A DNA stretch of 64,000 nucleotides, from the NCBI RefSeq assembly GCF_001584165.1, contig NZ_CP013233.1:3542620-3606619 (forward strand), in the 5' to 3' direction. A program made the translations under genes and the position numbers. The first letter of the stretch is position 1. Every line of letters begins with the position of its first letter. A model generated the notes under the pieces. That model made no database searches, was not told the origin of the DNA, and was given only the letters and a program-made list of their open reading frames with translations. This DNA comes from Collimonas arenae. Lineage in GTDB: Bacteria > Pseudomonadota > Gammaproteobacteria > Burkholderiales > Burkholderiaceae_D. Of the stretch, positions 53,602 through 63,432 are shown one piece after another.

Positions 53602-55860
53602 ATGAAAACCTGCCATTTTCGCGCCATTTCGGCCCGCATGTTAACCGGCCTGCTGGTGGTCTTGATGCTTTGCCTGCTGCTGACACACAGCGCCCCAGTT
53701 CATGCAGCGCCGGCTGCCGCAACCACGGCAGGCGCCAGCGCCAGCACACCTCCAGCCGCGCCAGCCGCTCCCGCATCGCCGCTGGACTCGCTGTCCAAGG
53801 TCTTGCAAAGCTCGCCTGGAACCGGCAGCCTGGTAGCTACGCTGATCCAGGCTGAGCAACAAAACAGCAAAACCTCGCCGACGCAAAAGGGCTTCATCGG
53901 ACTAATCTCCAATAGTCTCGGCACCTTCCAGACGCACCTGCAGCAGGTGATCACACCGGAAAAATACTGGCGCCAGCAATTCGCGCTGGCCGGGCAGGAT
54001 TTGTCGACCATACTGGAGCGCCAGGACTCTGAAACCGGACTGCAGGCATTGGCCAATTTTCTGGAAATGCTGGCATTGTTTGGTGTTGTCGCTTTCGCGA
54101 TTCAGCACATCGGCAGGCGCGTGCATCAACACTTCAAGGTCGATGTCGCCCTGCCGTCCGACCCCAGCATGAAGGAATTGCTGCTGTACATCCTGCGCCA
54201 TATCGCGCCGATCCTGCTGGCCCTGGTGGTTGTCATCTCGGTGGTGATCAGCCTAGAACCGTCGCTTGGCCGCACCCTGGCTACGGTGCTGCTGTACACA
54301 TTGATCGGCGGTCGCCTGTTCCAGGCGGTGTGCGCCATCATCTTTTCACTGACGCATGGCGGCCATCGCATGGTGGCCGTGCGCATTCTGTATCAACGCG
54401 CCTGGAAACTGCTGTTTGTCATCGGCTGCACCGGCTGGCTTGGCGATGTGCTCGACAATCCGCAAGTCAACGAAATTATCGGCGTGCACCTGTCCAGCGT
54501 AGTGGCGACCTTGTCGAGTCTGGTCGCAGCAATCCTGGGGGGCGTATTCGCGTTGCGGTTCCGGCGTCCGGTGGCGCATATCATCCGCAACCGGCCACTG
54601 GAAATCCGTCGCAATCATCCTGCGCGCATGGAAACACTGGAGGTCATCGCCGCGCTCTGGTATGTGCCGATACTCCTGTTGAGCATCACGGTCAGCGTCG
54701 CCACCATCCTTGATCTGTCCAGCAGCAATTCCGCGCTCAACCATGCCTTGGGCAGCGTCGCTCTCATGGTTGCCACATTCTTCATCAACGCCCTGCTGCG
54801 GCGGATACGCAACCGCAAGGCGGCGCCCGTCCCTTTGCGCCGGCAATCGCCTTATATCGAGCGCCTTAAGAATGTCGGTTTCAGCCTGCTGCAACTTTGC
54901 CTTTGGATCGGTTCCTTTGAGTTGCTGACCAGGATCTGGGAGCATTCGCTGCTGGAGTTTGCGAACGCCACCCTGATCGGCCAGATGATCGTCTCCGCGA
55001 TCGGCAAGATCGGCGTCACGCTGGTGGTAGCGTGGCTGGTCTGGATCATGCTCGACACCTTCATCCAGGAAGCGATCAATCCTAGCCGCACCAGCCGCTA
55101 TTCGCGCCGCAATCCGAGCACTCGCATGCGCACCATCCTGCCACTGCTGCGCAATGCGCTGATGCTCACGATCCTGACGATAACGGCTATCACCACTCTC
55201 GCCAATCTCGGCATTAACGTCACGCCGCTGCTAGCTTCGGCCGGCGTGGTCGGTCTGGCGTTCGGCTTCGGTTCGCAATCGCTGGTCAAGGATCTGATCA
55301 CCGGCGTCTTCATCCTGATGGAGGATTCAATGTCGGTCGGTGATTGGGTCGACGTCGGCAACGGCCATGCCGGCACGGTGGAAAACCTGACTATCCGCAC
55401 GGTCCGTCTGCGCGACAGCAACGGTTCGGTGCACAACGTCCCCTTTTCGCAAATCACCGCCATTCGAAACGATTCCCGCGAATATACTTACGCCACGCTG
55501 AAACTGAACATTACCCACGATTCGGATGTCGACCAGGCGCTGCGCCTGATGCGCGAAACCGGCGCCGAAATGCTGGAAGACCGCCGCCTGCGTCGCCTGT
55601 TGCTGCAACCGATCGAAATCTACGGCGTCAACGGTTTCGACCTGAATGGCGTAGCGCTGCTGGCCGGCATCCGCACCAAGCCGCAAACCCAGAGTGAAGT
55701 CACGCGCGGCTTTAACCTGCGCATCAAGAAGAAAGTCGACGACGAGCCGACTGTGCATTTTGCCAACGAGTGGGCGAACTTCCCGCTGACTGCAGTGGGA
55801 CAGCCGGCGCCGGCGGAGTCCGGTGCACCGGACTTGCCGGCCACCGGCGCCAAGACTTGA
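53602..55860 (+). CDS. Large MscS-family mechanosensitive channel
   Basis: A 752-residue channel. Signal peptide and Ala/Pro/Ser-rich periplasmic start, about 10 membrane helices, then the conserved MscS core: LANLGINVTPLLASAGVVGLAFGFGSQSLVKDLITGVFILMEDSMSVGDWVDVG with the glycine/alanine-rich pore helix, followed by GTVENLTIRTVRLRDSNGSVHNVPFSQI and a cytoplasmic domain. It resembles the large MscM/YbiO-type channels. It opens under membrane tension and protects against osmotic downshock. Its C-terminal Pro/Ala/Gly tail is probably disordered. Confidence 0.92.
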   Translation: MKTCHFRAISARMLTGLLVVLMLCLLLTHSAPVHAAPAAATTAGASASTPPAAPAAPASPLDSLSKVLQSSPGTGSLVATLIQAEQQNSKTSPTQKGFIGLISNSLGTFQTHLQQVITPEKYWRQQFALAGQDLSTILERQDSETGLQALANFLEMLALFGVVAFAIQHIGRRVHQHFKVDVALPSDPSMKELLLYILRHIAPILLALVVVISVVISLEPSLGRTLATVLLYTLIGGRLFQAVCAIIFSLTHGGHRMVAVRILYQRAWKLLFVIGCTGWLGDVLDNPQVNEIIGVHLSSVVATLSSLVAAILGGVFALRFRRPVAHIIRNRPLEIRRNHPARMETLEVIAALWYVPILLLSITVSVATILDLSSSNSALNHALGSVALMVATFFINALLRRIRNRKAAPVPLRRQSPYIERLKNVGFSLLQLCLWIGSFELLTRIWEHSLLEFANATLIGQMIVSAIGKIGVTLVVAWLVWIMLDTFIQEAINPSRTSRYSRRNPSTRMRTILPLLRNALMLTILTITAITTLANLGINVTPLLASAGVVGLAFGFGSQSLVKDLITGVFILMEDSMSVGDWVDVGNGHAGTVENLTIRTVRLRDSNGSVHNVPFSQITAIRNDSREYTYATLKLNITHDSDVDQALRLMRETGAEMLEDRRLRRLLLQPIEIYGVNGFDLNGVALLAGIRTKPQTQSEVTRGFNLRIKKKVDDEPTVHFANEWANFPLTAVGQPAPAESGAPDLPATGAKT

Positions 55861-55866
55861 TGAAGA

Positions 55867-56514
55867 TTATTTAATGCGGCAGCTTAGGAGCCAGTAATAC
55901 TCCAGACGCAAGATGCGCAACTCGCGGGTGATCGGCGAGAGCTTCTTGCGCAAGCCGCTGTCGGTGGGGAAATTCTTCATGATTTCGTAACGCTCGCCGT
56001 TGGGTAAGGTACGGAATTGATAGGTATTACCCTCGGCATCGGTGCGTGCAATCGGCGTGCTGACTTCTTCCACGTAGCTGTTGTCGATCATCACCAGCAG
56101 GATGTCCTTGCCGAGTTTCTCACGCAGCTTGGCGATGAATTTCACCTGGTCCTGGCGGCCGACGTGCGACCACCAGAATCCCAGGAAGCAAGCGGTGAAC
56201 TGTCGTTCCGGCTGAAAATCATTGATGTCCTGTAGTGCAAAACTGACCGTGTCGGCTGGCAGATTCTTGGACTTGGCCAACGCGATCATCTCTGGATTGA
56301 TGTCGGTCGCCAACACAGAATTAGCCGATGCAGCAATCTGTTCGGTCCAGAATCCAGTGCCGCACGCCAACTCCAGCACATCATGGCCTTCCATCAACTC
56401 CTGCACGCGCACCTGCAGCGTCAGCAATTCATCCTGACGCTCCGGGCGCTGGTAAATCTCTTCGTAAGTTGCGGCACGTTTGGCGTAGTAAGCCGCCATA
56501 TCAGTACTAATCAT
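55867..56514 (-). CDS. SAM-dependent methyltransferase
   Basis: A 215-residue class I methyltransferase. Motif I is DVLELACGTGFWTEQIA, strand 2 SVLATDINPEMIALA, and the post-motif DTVSFALQDINDF is followed by FTACFLGFWWSHV. Substrate not evident; UbiE-like small-molecule methylation is possible. Its start overlaps the stop of the ClC gene by 4 bases, so the two are translationally coupled. It converges with the mechanosensitive channel gene. Confidence 0.85.
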   Translation of the reverse strand: MISTDMAAYYAKRAATYEEIYQRPERQDELLTLQVRVQELMEGHDVLELACGTGFWTEQIAASANSVLATDINPEMIALAKSKNLPADTVSFALQDINDFQPERQFTACFLGFWWSHVGRQDQVKFIAKLREKLGKDILLVMIDNSYVEEVSTPIARTDAEGNTYQFRTLPNGERYEIMKNFPTDSGLRKKLSPITRELRILRLEYYWLLSCRIK

Positions 56515-57895
56515 TTTTCCGACTCATTTTCTAATTTTTTAACTTCCATTTTTTCAATATTCTCGACCACTGCCGCTGCTGCCGTCCGATAACGCTCCGA
56601 CAGCGCGTCATATAGCGGCGGTGCGAAGAACCGCGAGACGCGGCTGGCAATCAATGCCGTCGCCATCAGCGAGATTACCAATGCATGGCCATTGATCATT
56701 TCCATCACGATCACGAAAGCCGTGATCGGCGACTGCGTGACCGCTGCCAAGTATCCCACCATCGCCAACGCAATCAGCATCGGCAGCGACGTATGGTCGA
56801 ACAACTGGTGCAACAGGTTGCCGAAGCCGGCGCCGATCGACAGCGACGGTGCAAAAATACCGCCCGGAATGCCCGGCAGATAGGACGACACCATCGATGC
56901 CATTTTCAGGAACGGGTAAAACACCGACAGATGCTGCTGTCCTTCCAGTACGCCCTTGGCTTCGACATAACCACTGCCGAAGGTCGCACCGCCGGCAATG
57001 ATGCCGATGACCGCTACCAGTAAGCCGCATGCGGCGCCGAATGCGATGGGACGCGCCACGCGGAAATCTCTGACCTGGGCCGGAATCCAGCGCGCGGTAT
57101 TCAACAGCAGCCAGCAGAATATGCCGCCTGCAACCCCTGTCACCACCCCGGTCACCAGCACTGCCAGCGCCAGCATGTCGGTCAACCTGGTATCGATGTT
57201 GATCGTGCCGAAATAGGTGTAATTGCCGTTCAAGCCAAGCGCCACCGCACCGGCGAAGATGATCACGGTAATCACGACGCCGCTGGCCCGATGCTCGAAA
57301 CTGCGCGTCAGTTCCTCAATCGCAAACACGATCCCGCCAACGGTGTATTGAACGCGGCCGATAAACCGGCTGCCGCGCCTGCCAGTATCAGGCGCCGCTC
57401 CAGCGCCGCGCTGGCACGTGGATATAAGCGCCGCAAGTTGAACATCAAGGCCGCCCCGACCTGTACCGTCGGCCCTTCACGGCCGATGGTAAAGCCACCC
57501 AGGATGCCGACAAAAGAAATACCGATCTTGCCCATCAGGATTTTCATCGACAGCAGCGACTGGCCGCGCCTGGTGGTGTCCTCTTCCAGCGTCGCGATCA
57601 CCTGCGGGATGCCGCTGCCTTCGGAACCGGGAAAATAACGGCGCGTAGCCCACACGCAAAAGGCGCCGATCGCCGGCGTGATGAACAACGGCAACCAGAA
57701 GTGCGATTGCTGCATCGAGCGAAACAAGCCGAAACCGACATCCATCAGCCAGGCATACAGTACGGCGACCAAGCCAACCAGCACCGCCCCCATCCACAAA
57801 ATGCCGTATTTACGCCAGGCACGCCGCACCTGGCGCAGCGTCTGATCGGAAAAACTGGGGGGGAGCGGATTCATTGGATTTGCGCGCAAAGACAT
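56511..57895 (-). pseudogene. ClC-type chloride channel/antiporter, interrupted by one frameshift
   Basis: Two frames form one roughly 460-residue ClC. The first, from 57895 (or ATG 57874), has GSEGSGIPQVIA, GGFTIGREGPTVQVGAALM with the anion-selectivity GREGP, and ends in AAFNTPLAG; there it turns into SCLRLRN and stops. The other frame resumes with VFAIEELTRSFEHRAS, GGIFAPSLSIGAGFGNL (the second selectivity motif) and continues to 56511. One C restored at GCGGGATCG yields AGIVFAIEE. Coupled by 4 bases to the downstream methyltransferase. Gating glutamates: E in GREGP and in the resumed FAIEE; both are present. Confidence 0.87.
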
Positions 57896-58048
57896 GATTA
57901 TAAATTATCCCCGCACCATTCCCGCCAAATTGACCATCGGTATATCGATCAAGACGGCGCGGAAGTCGCACGTCAACGCCACAAAAACATAACAAAAATA
58001 TAATTTAACATCAGGTTTGAACGATGTGCTCACAGAGCAACAGGCTGT

Positions 58049-59053
58049 CTAGATGTGATAATTTTTGAGCCAGGCTTTGATGTTTTTGATATCTTCAAAT
58101 GCCAGCAAATCGCTCTTGAGCGCATTGATGTTTTGCCGGACGTCCTTGGTCGCACTCTTCAGGTGACGCATCGCCAGCGCCGGCGACATCGCCTCTTTCT
58201 GATCGAAGTTGAAGCGCATCCGGAACTCTGCCTCCAGCCCGGCGATCTCGTCACGCAGTTCCGCTGACTGCTCGGTCAACACCTTGCTGTAGTGCCGCAG
58301 GTGCTGCTCCGACAAGGAATTGATGCGACTCTGGTCGATCTGCTCGATTTCCAACTGAAGCTCCAGCAAGCCGAGCAGATCTTTCTTGTCATAGGCGATA
58401 TTCACTCTTTGCATCAGTGCTGTCTTGCGCAAGCGTTCCAGCGGATCCTGCTCGCGGTCGGGATGCAAGGCGCTTGCCAGCTTGCGATAGACTTCGCGCA
58501 CTGACTGGCTGGCGTTTTGCAGTTCTTCCTGTTGCTTGGCCTCTTTGGCGGCAGCCTTGGCCGACTTCTTGCGTTTTGAGGCGTGCTCGCGCGCATATTC
58601 CGTCGACGCATGGCGGTCGCTATCTGCCTCTTGCTCGGATGCCTCGAAATCATCCTGCGGCCCTTCCGCTGCGTCGACATCGGCACCGCCATGCATGCGG
58701 TAGATTCGTTTCAAATCTGCAGCGTCGCTGTCGCCAATGATGACGGTTCCAACTGAACAGATGATGTGGCTGATTTTTTCCTGGTCATGCCGGCTCAAGC
58801 CTCTCACCGAATACGCATCGTCCAGCAAGCGCACCAGCTGCGCCAACAGCCGGTGATAGCTGCGCATCAGGGGCTGGTATTGGCTGACATAGTGTTGCTG
58901 ATGCAAAGGAATCATTTGCTGCCAGGCAGCCAGCAGCTGGCGCTCGGTCTCCAGTTTCTTGAGCAGCGCATTGAAGCTCTTCTGCGCTGGCGACAGGCTG
59001 GCCTGACCATGCTGTTCGACGACATTGAGCGCCTTGGTGTCTGTTTTTTTCAT
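58049..59053 (-). CDS. J-domain protein with coiled-coil regions
   Basis: A 334-residue cytoplasmic protein. An N-terminal helical region and a charged Glu/Lys/Ala segment lead into a J domain, SVREVYRKLASALHPDREQDPLERL, with HPD at residues 197-199, then KTALMQRVNIAYDKKDLLGLLELQLEIEQID typical of J-domain proteins that work with DnaK/Hsc70. The C-terminus is coiled coil. It would bring client proteins to DnaK; the client is unknown. Divergent from a DHA2 transporter gene. Confidence 0.85.
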   Translation of the reverse strand: MKKTDTKALNVVEQHGQASLSPAQKSFNALLKKLETERQLLAAWQQMIPLHQQHYVSQYQPLMRSYHRLLAQLVRLLDDAYSVRGLSRHDQEKISHIICSVGTVIIGDSDAADLKRIYRMHGGADVDAAEGPQDDFEASEQEADSDRHASTEYAREHASKRKKSAKAAAKEAKQQEELQNASQSVREVYRKLASALHPDREQDPLERLRKTALMQRVNIAYDKKDLLGLLELQLEIEQIDQSRINSLSEQHLRHYSKVLTEQSAELRDEIAGLEAEFRMRFNFDQKEAMSPALAMRHLKSATKDVRQNINALKSDLLAFEDIKNIKAWLKNYHI

Positions 59054-59290
59054 CGCTTGCGTTACTGCTTGTCAGGGTGTGATTTTTCGGATGAAAAATA
59101 AGCTTGAGGGCGCGATTATAAGTTGCGGCGGCCGGCGCGCAGCAGAAACCGGCCAAGGGGCGTATGATCTTGTCTGCGCAATAAGTATCAATCCGTATCA
59201 AGCTGAAACTCCAAGCTGTGCCTAACAGCAATCAATTACAGACTCCATGCACTGTTCCACCAACCGGCGACTCCGCCGATAAACAACAAT

Positions 59291-60886
59291 ATGGCTATCC
59301 ATTCTGCCTCTGCTCACTCGAGCGACCAGGTTTTACCTTTCCGTGAATCACTGCTTGCCATGCTCGGCATCGCCTTTGTGGTGATGTTGGTGGCGCTCGA
59401 CTCAACCGTGGTCGGCACCGCGTTGCCGACCATCGTTGCAGAATTGAAAGGCTTCGACCTGTATGCGTGGGTCGCCACCTCATATCTGCTGACTTCTGTG
59501 ATTACCGTGCCGATATTCGGCCGACTCGGCGACTACTATGGTCGAAAACCGTTCGTGCTGGTCTCAATCATCCTGTTCACTGCCGCCTCAATCCTGTGCG
59601 GCATGGCGAACAGCATGCTGTGGCTGGTGATTGCGCGCGGCTTACAAGGCATCGGTGGCGGCATGCTGGTCGGCACAGCATTCGCCTGCATCCCCGACCT
59701 GTTTCCCGGCGCCCATGTGCGGCTGCGCTGGCAGGTTCTGATGAGCACGGCATTCGGCATCGCCACTGCGGTGGGTCCCTCGCTAGGCGGCTTCCTGACC
59801 CAATACTGGGGCTGGCGCTGGGTGTTCTATGTCAACCTGCCAGTTGGCGTGTTGTCGCTGTTCTTCGTCTACAAATACTTGCCGCACCTGCGCCACACCC
59901 ACCCGGACGCCAAGATCCGTCTCGACTGGCCTGGCGCGTTGCTGATCACTGCGGCGCTGGGCTGTCTGCAGCTGTTTGTCGAAATGCTGCCCAAGCACGG
60001 CCTGTCGCTGGCAATGCTGGGCCTGCTGGCGGCCAGCGTCGTAGCGTTCATCGCGCTCTGGAAATGGGAACATCACACACCGCAACCGATCCTGCCGTTC
60101 GACCTGCTGTTCGACAAAAAATTGTCGACGCTCTTCCTGCTGTCTGTGCTGAGCGGATTTTCCATGTTTTCGTTGATGTTCTACGCACCATTGCTGTACC
60201 AGGGCGGTTTCGGCCTGTCGCCGCAGGAGGCCGGCCTGCTGATTACGCCGCTGGTGGCTTGCATCATGGTCGGCAGCATTTCCAATGGCCGCATCATCAC
60301 CAAGCTCAAGAATCCAAACATTATGCTGTATGTCGGGTTCTCGTTGCTGGCGCTATCGTGCCTCGGCGTCGTGATATCGAACCGCTGGACCTCACATGGC
60401 GTCATCGCCGGTTTCATGCTGGTCGGCGGATTGGGCCTTGGCTTCATCCTGCCTAACCTGACCATTTTCATCCAGCAGGAAGCTGGTCGTGAACACCTTG
60501 GCATCGCGACAGCACTGATGCAATCGCTGCGCATGATCGGCAGCATGCTTGGCACCGCGATCATCGGCACACTGATCAACCACATGTACGCCGGAAGCGT
60601 GCATCAGGCATTGAGCGAACAAAAGGCGGACGACTGGTTCAGCAGTTTTTCCGATCCGCAGATCCTGATCAGCCACGACACCCAAACCACGGTGCTGGCG
60701 CAATTGGCAAGCGCCGGCCACCAGGGCCAGTTGTTGCTGGTAGCTGCGCGCGAAGCCTTGATCGGCGCCATTCACATGGGTGTCGGACTGGCCGTGATCG
60801 TGACCGTGACAGCCCTGTGGCTGGTGCGCAGAGTGCCTGCCATCACCTTGCACAGCAAGCTCGAACCGGCTGTCGTCGCTGAATAA
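59291..60886 (+). CDS. MFS multidrug efflux transporter (DHA2, 14-TM)
   Basis: A 531-residue drug:H+ antiporter with about 14 helices. MLGIAFVVMLVALDSTVVGTALPTIVAELKGFDLYAWVATSYLLT carries the LDxTxVNxALP-like motif C, here LDSTVVGTALP; GRLGDYYGRKPFVL is motif A; and GLQGIGGGMLVGTAFACIPDLF is next. It expels toxic compounds; the substrate is unknown. No TetR regulator is nearby. It is monocistronic. Confidence 0.9.
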   Translation: MAIHSASAHSSDQVLPFRESLLAMLGIAFVVMLVALDSTVVGTALPTIVAELKGFDLYAWVATSYLLTSVITVPIFGRLGDYYGRKPFVLVSIILFTAASILCGMANSMLWLVIARGLQGIGGGMLVGTAFACIPDLFPGAHVRLRWQVLMSTAFGIATAVGPSLGGFLTQYWGWRWVFYVNLPVGVLSLFFVYKYLPHLRHTHPDAKIRLDWPGALLITAALGCLQLFVEMLPKHGLSLAMLGLLAASVVAFIALWKWEHHTPQPILPFDLLFDKKLSTLFLLSVLSGFSMFSLMFYAPLLYQGGFGLSPQEAGLLITPLVACIMVGSISNGRIITKLKNPNIMLYVGFSLLALSCLGVVISNRWTSHGVIAGFMLVGGLGLGFILPNLTIFIQQEAGREHLGIATALMQSLRMIGSMLGTAIIGTLINHMYAGSVHQALSEQKADDWFSSFSDPQILISHDTQTTVLAQLASAGHQGQLLLVAAREALIGAIHMGVGLAVIVTVTALWLVRRVPAITLHSKLEPAVVAE

Positions 60887-61023
60887 TCGTATCGTTCATC
60901 CGGACATTTCCCGTCCGGACAATACCTACAAACGGTTACATCTCACACTGTATCGAAGCACATGTAGCAAGATGTTGATGGCATTCTGAAGTCCTGGTAA
61001 CTCAAACAGGAAAGAAGGCCAAA

Positions 61024-61143
61024 ATGAAAAAGCTCATCGGACTCGTAGTGCTCGGCGTCACCTTGTGTACCGCCGTTACCGGCTGCGTCGTCGTGCCTGC
61101 ACGCGGCTATTACGCTCCCCACCCTTATTACTACCGCTACTAG
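61024..61143 (+). CDS. Very small lipoprotein (39 residues)
   Basis: A short gene below common size limits: MKKLIGLVVLGVTLCTAVTG then Cys (lipobox VTGC) and a tail of Val, Ala, Arg, Tyr and Pro ending PYYYRY. The signal peptide, lipobox and AAAGAAGG ribosome-binding site make it credible. The mature part is only about 19 residues, so it resembles the tiny tyrosine-rich lipoproteins or osmotically inducible small lipoproteins. It is upstream of the secreted protein at 61195. Confidence 0.75.
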   Translation: MKKLIGLVVLGVTLCTAVTGCVVVPARGYYAPHPYYYRY

Positions 61144-61194
61144 CCGAAGCCATCGTTCTACTTTTCGTCATACAAAAATAATCACGGAGCTATC

Positions 61195-61652
61195 ATGAAA
61201 TTGATCCACAAACTCACACTTTCCCTACTGCTGATTCCGGCCGTCATCCCGCTTGCCGCGCAAGCCGACGAACCAGGCCACCACGGCGCCTATCAGCATG
61301 CGCTGGCCGACCTGCACGCAGCCCGCTGGCTGATCGACCATCGTCCCGGCGACAATTGGGAAATGGGCCGAAACGAGCAAGTAGCCTTGTCCGAAATCGA
61401 TGCCGCCACGCGTGAAATCACTCAGCTTGGAGAGTACGTCGGCAAAGATATGTATCGCCAAGAACGTCCCGACGCCAACCTGGACCACCGCGGCCGCCTG
61501 CATGACGCCGCCGATGCCTGGCCCGCGCCCGCAACGACGCCGCCCAACGCGAAGACGACCCACGCGTGCTAGAGCTGCAGCGTCATGCGCTGCATCGTAT
61601 TGAGGTGGCGTTGCATGCGACGGAAGATGCGATGCGGGATGCTGGTTATTAA
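61195..61652 (+). pseudogene. Small secreted protein, interrupted by one frameshift
   Basis: Signal MKLIHKLTLSLLLIPAVIPLAAQA, then DEPGHHGAYQHALADLHAARWLIDHRPGDNWEMGRNEQVALSEIDAATREI. The first frame reads nonsense after HDAADA (61518). With one C restored, the other frame continues LARARNDAAQREDDPRVLELQRHALHRIEVALHATEDAMRDAGY and ends at TAA 61652, giving about 152 residues. The two halves together form a plausible helical periplasmic protein, histidine rich. Family not recognised; its helix content resembles small DUF4398-like envelope proteins. A run TGCCTGG is the likely indel site. Confidence 0.75.
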
Positions 61653-62275
61653 GTAACGGCTAAGAAGCATTGAGTGCCACGGTGTGCACTCCGTGGTTCG
61701 TTAAATGGGGTCAGAGCTGCGCGGGAAGTGTAATTTTCGCAAAAACCGCGAAAAAAAACTCCGACCCCATTTAACTGCTCGGGGTTGGTTTTGATGCTGT
61801 TGTTGGTTTTGATGTTGCTTTTGAATTGGCTTTTGACGTTGCCGTTGCTTTTGACTTTTCGCATGCTGACGTTGCCAAATGAGCCGGGTGACAGTCGGGA
61901 ATGATGGGACACATGTTTGAGCGCAGCGAGTTTGTGTCCCATCCGACTGGCGCGCGGCTCATTTGGGGACCCGCCGAAGGCGGGCAACGGCTGTGCGATC
62001 GCCTTTCTTTGCTTACTTTCGGGCGCCCGGCTAGGGGCGAAGCAAAGAAAGTGAGCGGCTGCCGGGCCGCCCCCGGCAAGCCCCCACGGAGTAGCAACAG
62101 TATTAAGTAACGATGATCGCCAGTTGTAGATGCACCACCGCACTCACTCCGTAGGCCGTTAAAAGGGTCTGAGTAATTTTCGGCGAAACCCTGCCGAAAA
62201 AAAACTCTGACCCCATTTAACTCTGCCCTATTTAACTAGTTGCCATTTAGCTGCAACAGCGCATGACCGACGATC
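61653..62275. repeat. Composite repeat region (REP-like ends, low-complexity core)
   Basis: No believable gene in 623 bases. Two short inverted repeats carry the ends TTAAATGGGGTCAGAG / CTCCGACCCCATTTAA (about 61703-61773) and TTAAAAGGGTCTGAG / CTCTGACCCCATTTAA (about 62159-62221). Between them are imperfect TTTTGA/GTTGCTTTTGA repeats (61788-61860), a GACACATG..TGTGTCCCATC stretch, and CTTTCTTTGCTTACTTTC (62002-62019) inverted against AAGCAAAGAAAGTGAGC (62040-62056). The minus-strand frame through it is a byproduct of the repeats. Confidence 0.75.
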
Positions 62276-63217
62276 CTACAACTCGTACATATCCTTCTCG
62301 CCATTCATCACCTGCTCGATCAGCTTGCGATTCATCGTCGGCGCCAGCAACTCGATGAAGGTGTAGACATAACTGCGCAGATAAGCCCCCTGCTTCACCG
62401 CAGCACGCGAAATATTGCTGCCAAACAGATGCCCGACCGGAATCGAACGCAAACCACTGTCCCTCTCCGCATCGAATGCCATGCCAGCAATAATGCCCAC
62501 TCCCATACCCAACTCGACATACGTCTTGATGACATCGGCATCAATCGCCTCCAGCAACACATCCGGCTTCAAGTTGCGCAAGGCAAATGCATGATCGATC
62601 TTGGTACGGCCGGTGAAGGCGCTATCGTAGGTAATCAACGGGAAAGCCGCGATCTCCTCCAGCGTGATCGCCTTCGACTGCAGCAAAGGATGATCCGGCG
62701 GCACCACCACCACATGTTCCCATTGGTAGCAAGGCAAGGTCACCAGGCCATCGGCGTTGACAATTGCCTCGGTCGCCAAGGCCAGGTCAGCCTGGTCGTT
62801 ACGCACCATGTCTGCCACTTGCTTCGGGTTGCCTTGCAGCAAAGACAAGCGCACTTTCGGGAATTTCTGGGTAAACGCCTGTACCACCTTGGGCAACGCA
62901 TAGCGCGCCTGGGTATGCGTGGTGGCAATCGTAAAGCTGCCGCTGTCATGCGCCGCGTATTCATTGCCGATGCGTTTCAGGCCGTCGATCTCCTGCATGA
63001 TCAGTTCGACCGATTTCAGCACCGCCCTGCCCGGCTCGGTCAGACCGCGGATCCGCTTGCCGTGCCGTGTAAAAATATCAACACCAAGCTCCTCTTCCAG
63101 CTCGATGATCGCCTTGGAAACACCTGGTTGCGACGTATATAGCGCCTTGGCGGCCTCGGTCAGATTATAGTTTTGCCGCACTGCCTCGCGAACAAAGCGG
63201 AACTGATGGAGATTCAT
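62276..63217 (-). CDS. cysB: LysR-family regulator CysB
   Basis: A 313-residue CysB. Start ATG 63217 (MNLHQFRFVREAVRQNYNLTEAAKALYTSQPGVSKAII), the typical CysB opening with the helix-turn-helix in residues 17-40, and later TTHTQARYALP, TLPCYQWEHVVVVPP, LITYDSAFTGRTKIDHAF and DVIKTYVELGMGVGII. It activates sulfate assimilation when N-acetylserine is present. It is divergent from a TauE/SafE-type permease gene, a likely target for sulfur-compound transport. Upstream extension to 63244 is not used. Confidence 0.95.
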   Translation of the reverse strand: MNLHQFRFVREAVRQNYNLTEAAKALYTSQPGVSKAIIELEEELGVDIFTRHGKRIRGLTEPGRAVLKSVELIMQEIDGLKRIGNEYAAHDSGSFTIATTHTQARYALPKVVQAFTQKFPKVRLSLLQGNPKQVADMVRNDQADLALATEAIVNADGLVTLPCYQWEHVVVVPPDHPLLQSKAITLEEIAAFPLITYDSAFTGRTKIDHAFALRNLKPDVLLEAIDADVIKTYVELGMGVGIIAGMAFDAERDSGLRSIPVGHLFGSNISRAAVKQGAYLRSYVYTFIELLAPTMNRKLIEQVMNGEKDMYEL

Positions 63218-63432
63218 GACTTTTCCTTGGTTTTCTATTTTCACTATTTCTATACAAGAATCTGCTCAATATTCCCAACAATAAAATTGGCAAAAAGACA
63301 AATCCGGGACCAGACAGCAAACGCATTTGCCGTATTTACATATATCAAATGCGCATATAAGCAAATAAATAGTCTGTAGTTGGAGATAGATGTGAAGTTT
63401 ATTACGATTCTGGGTGTTTAGTACGAGGTGAT

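Noticed and set aside
61649-62143. 164-codon minus-strand frame in the repeat region
   Set aside because: Built from repeats (low-complexity Lys/Asn/Ser tract); similar frames recur in genomes wherever this repeat family lies.
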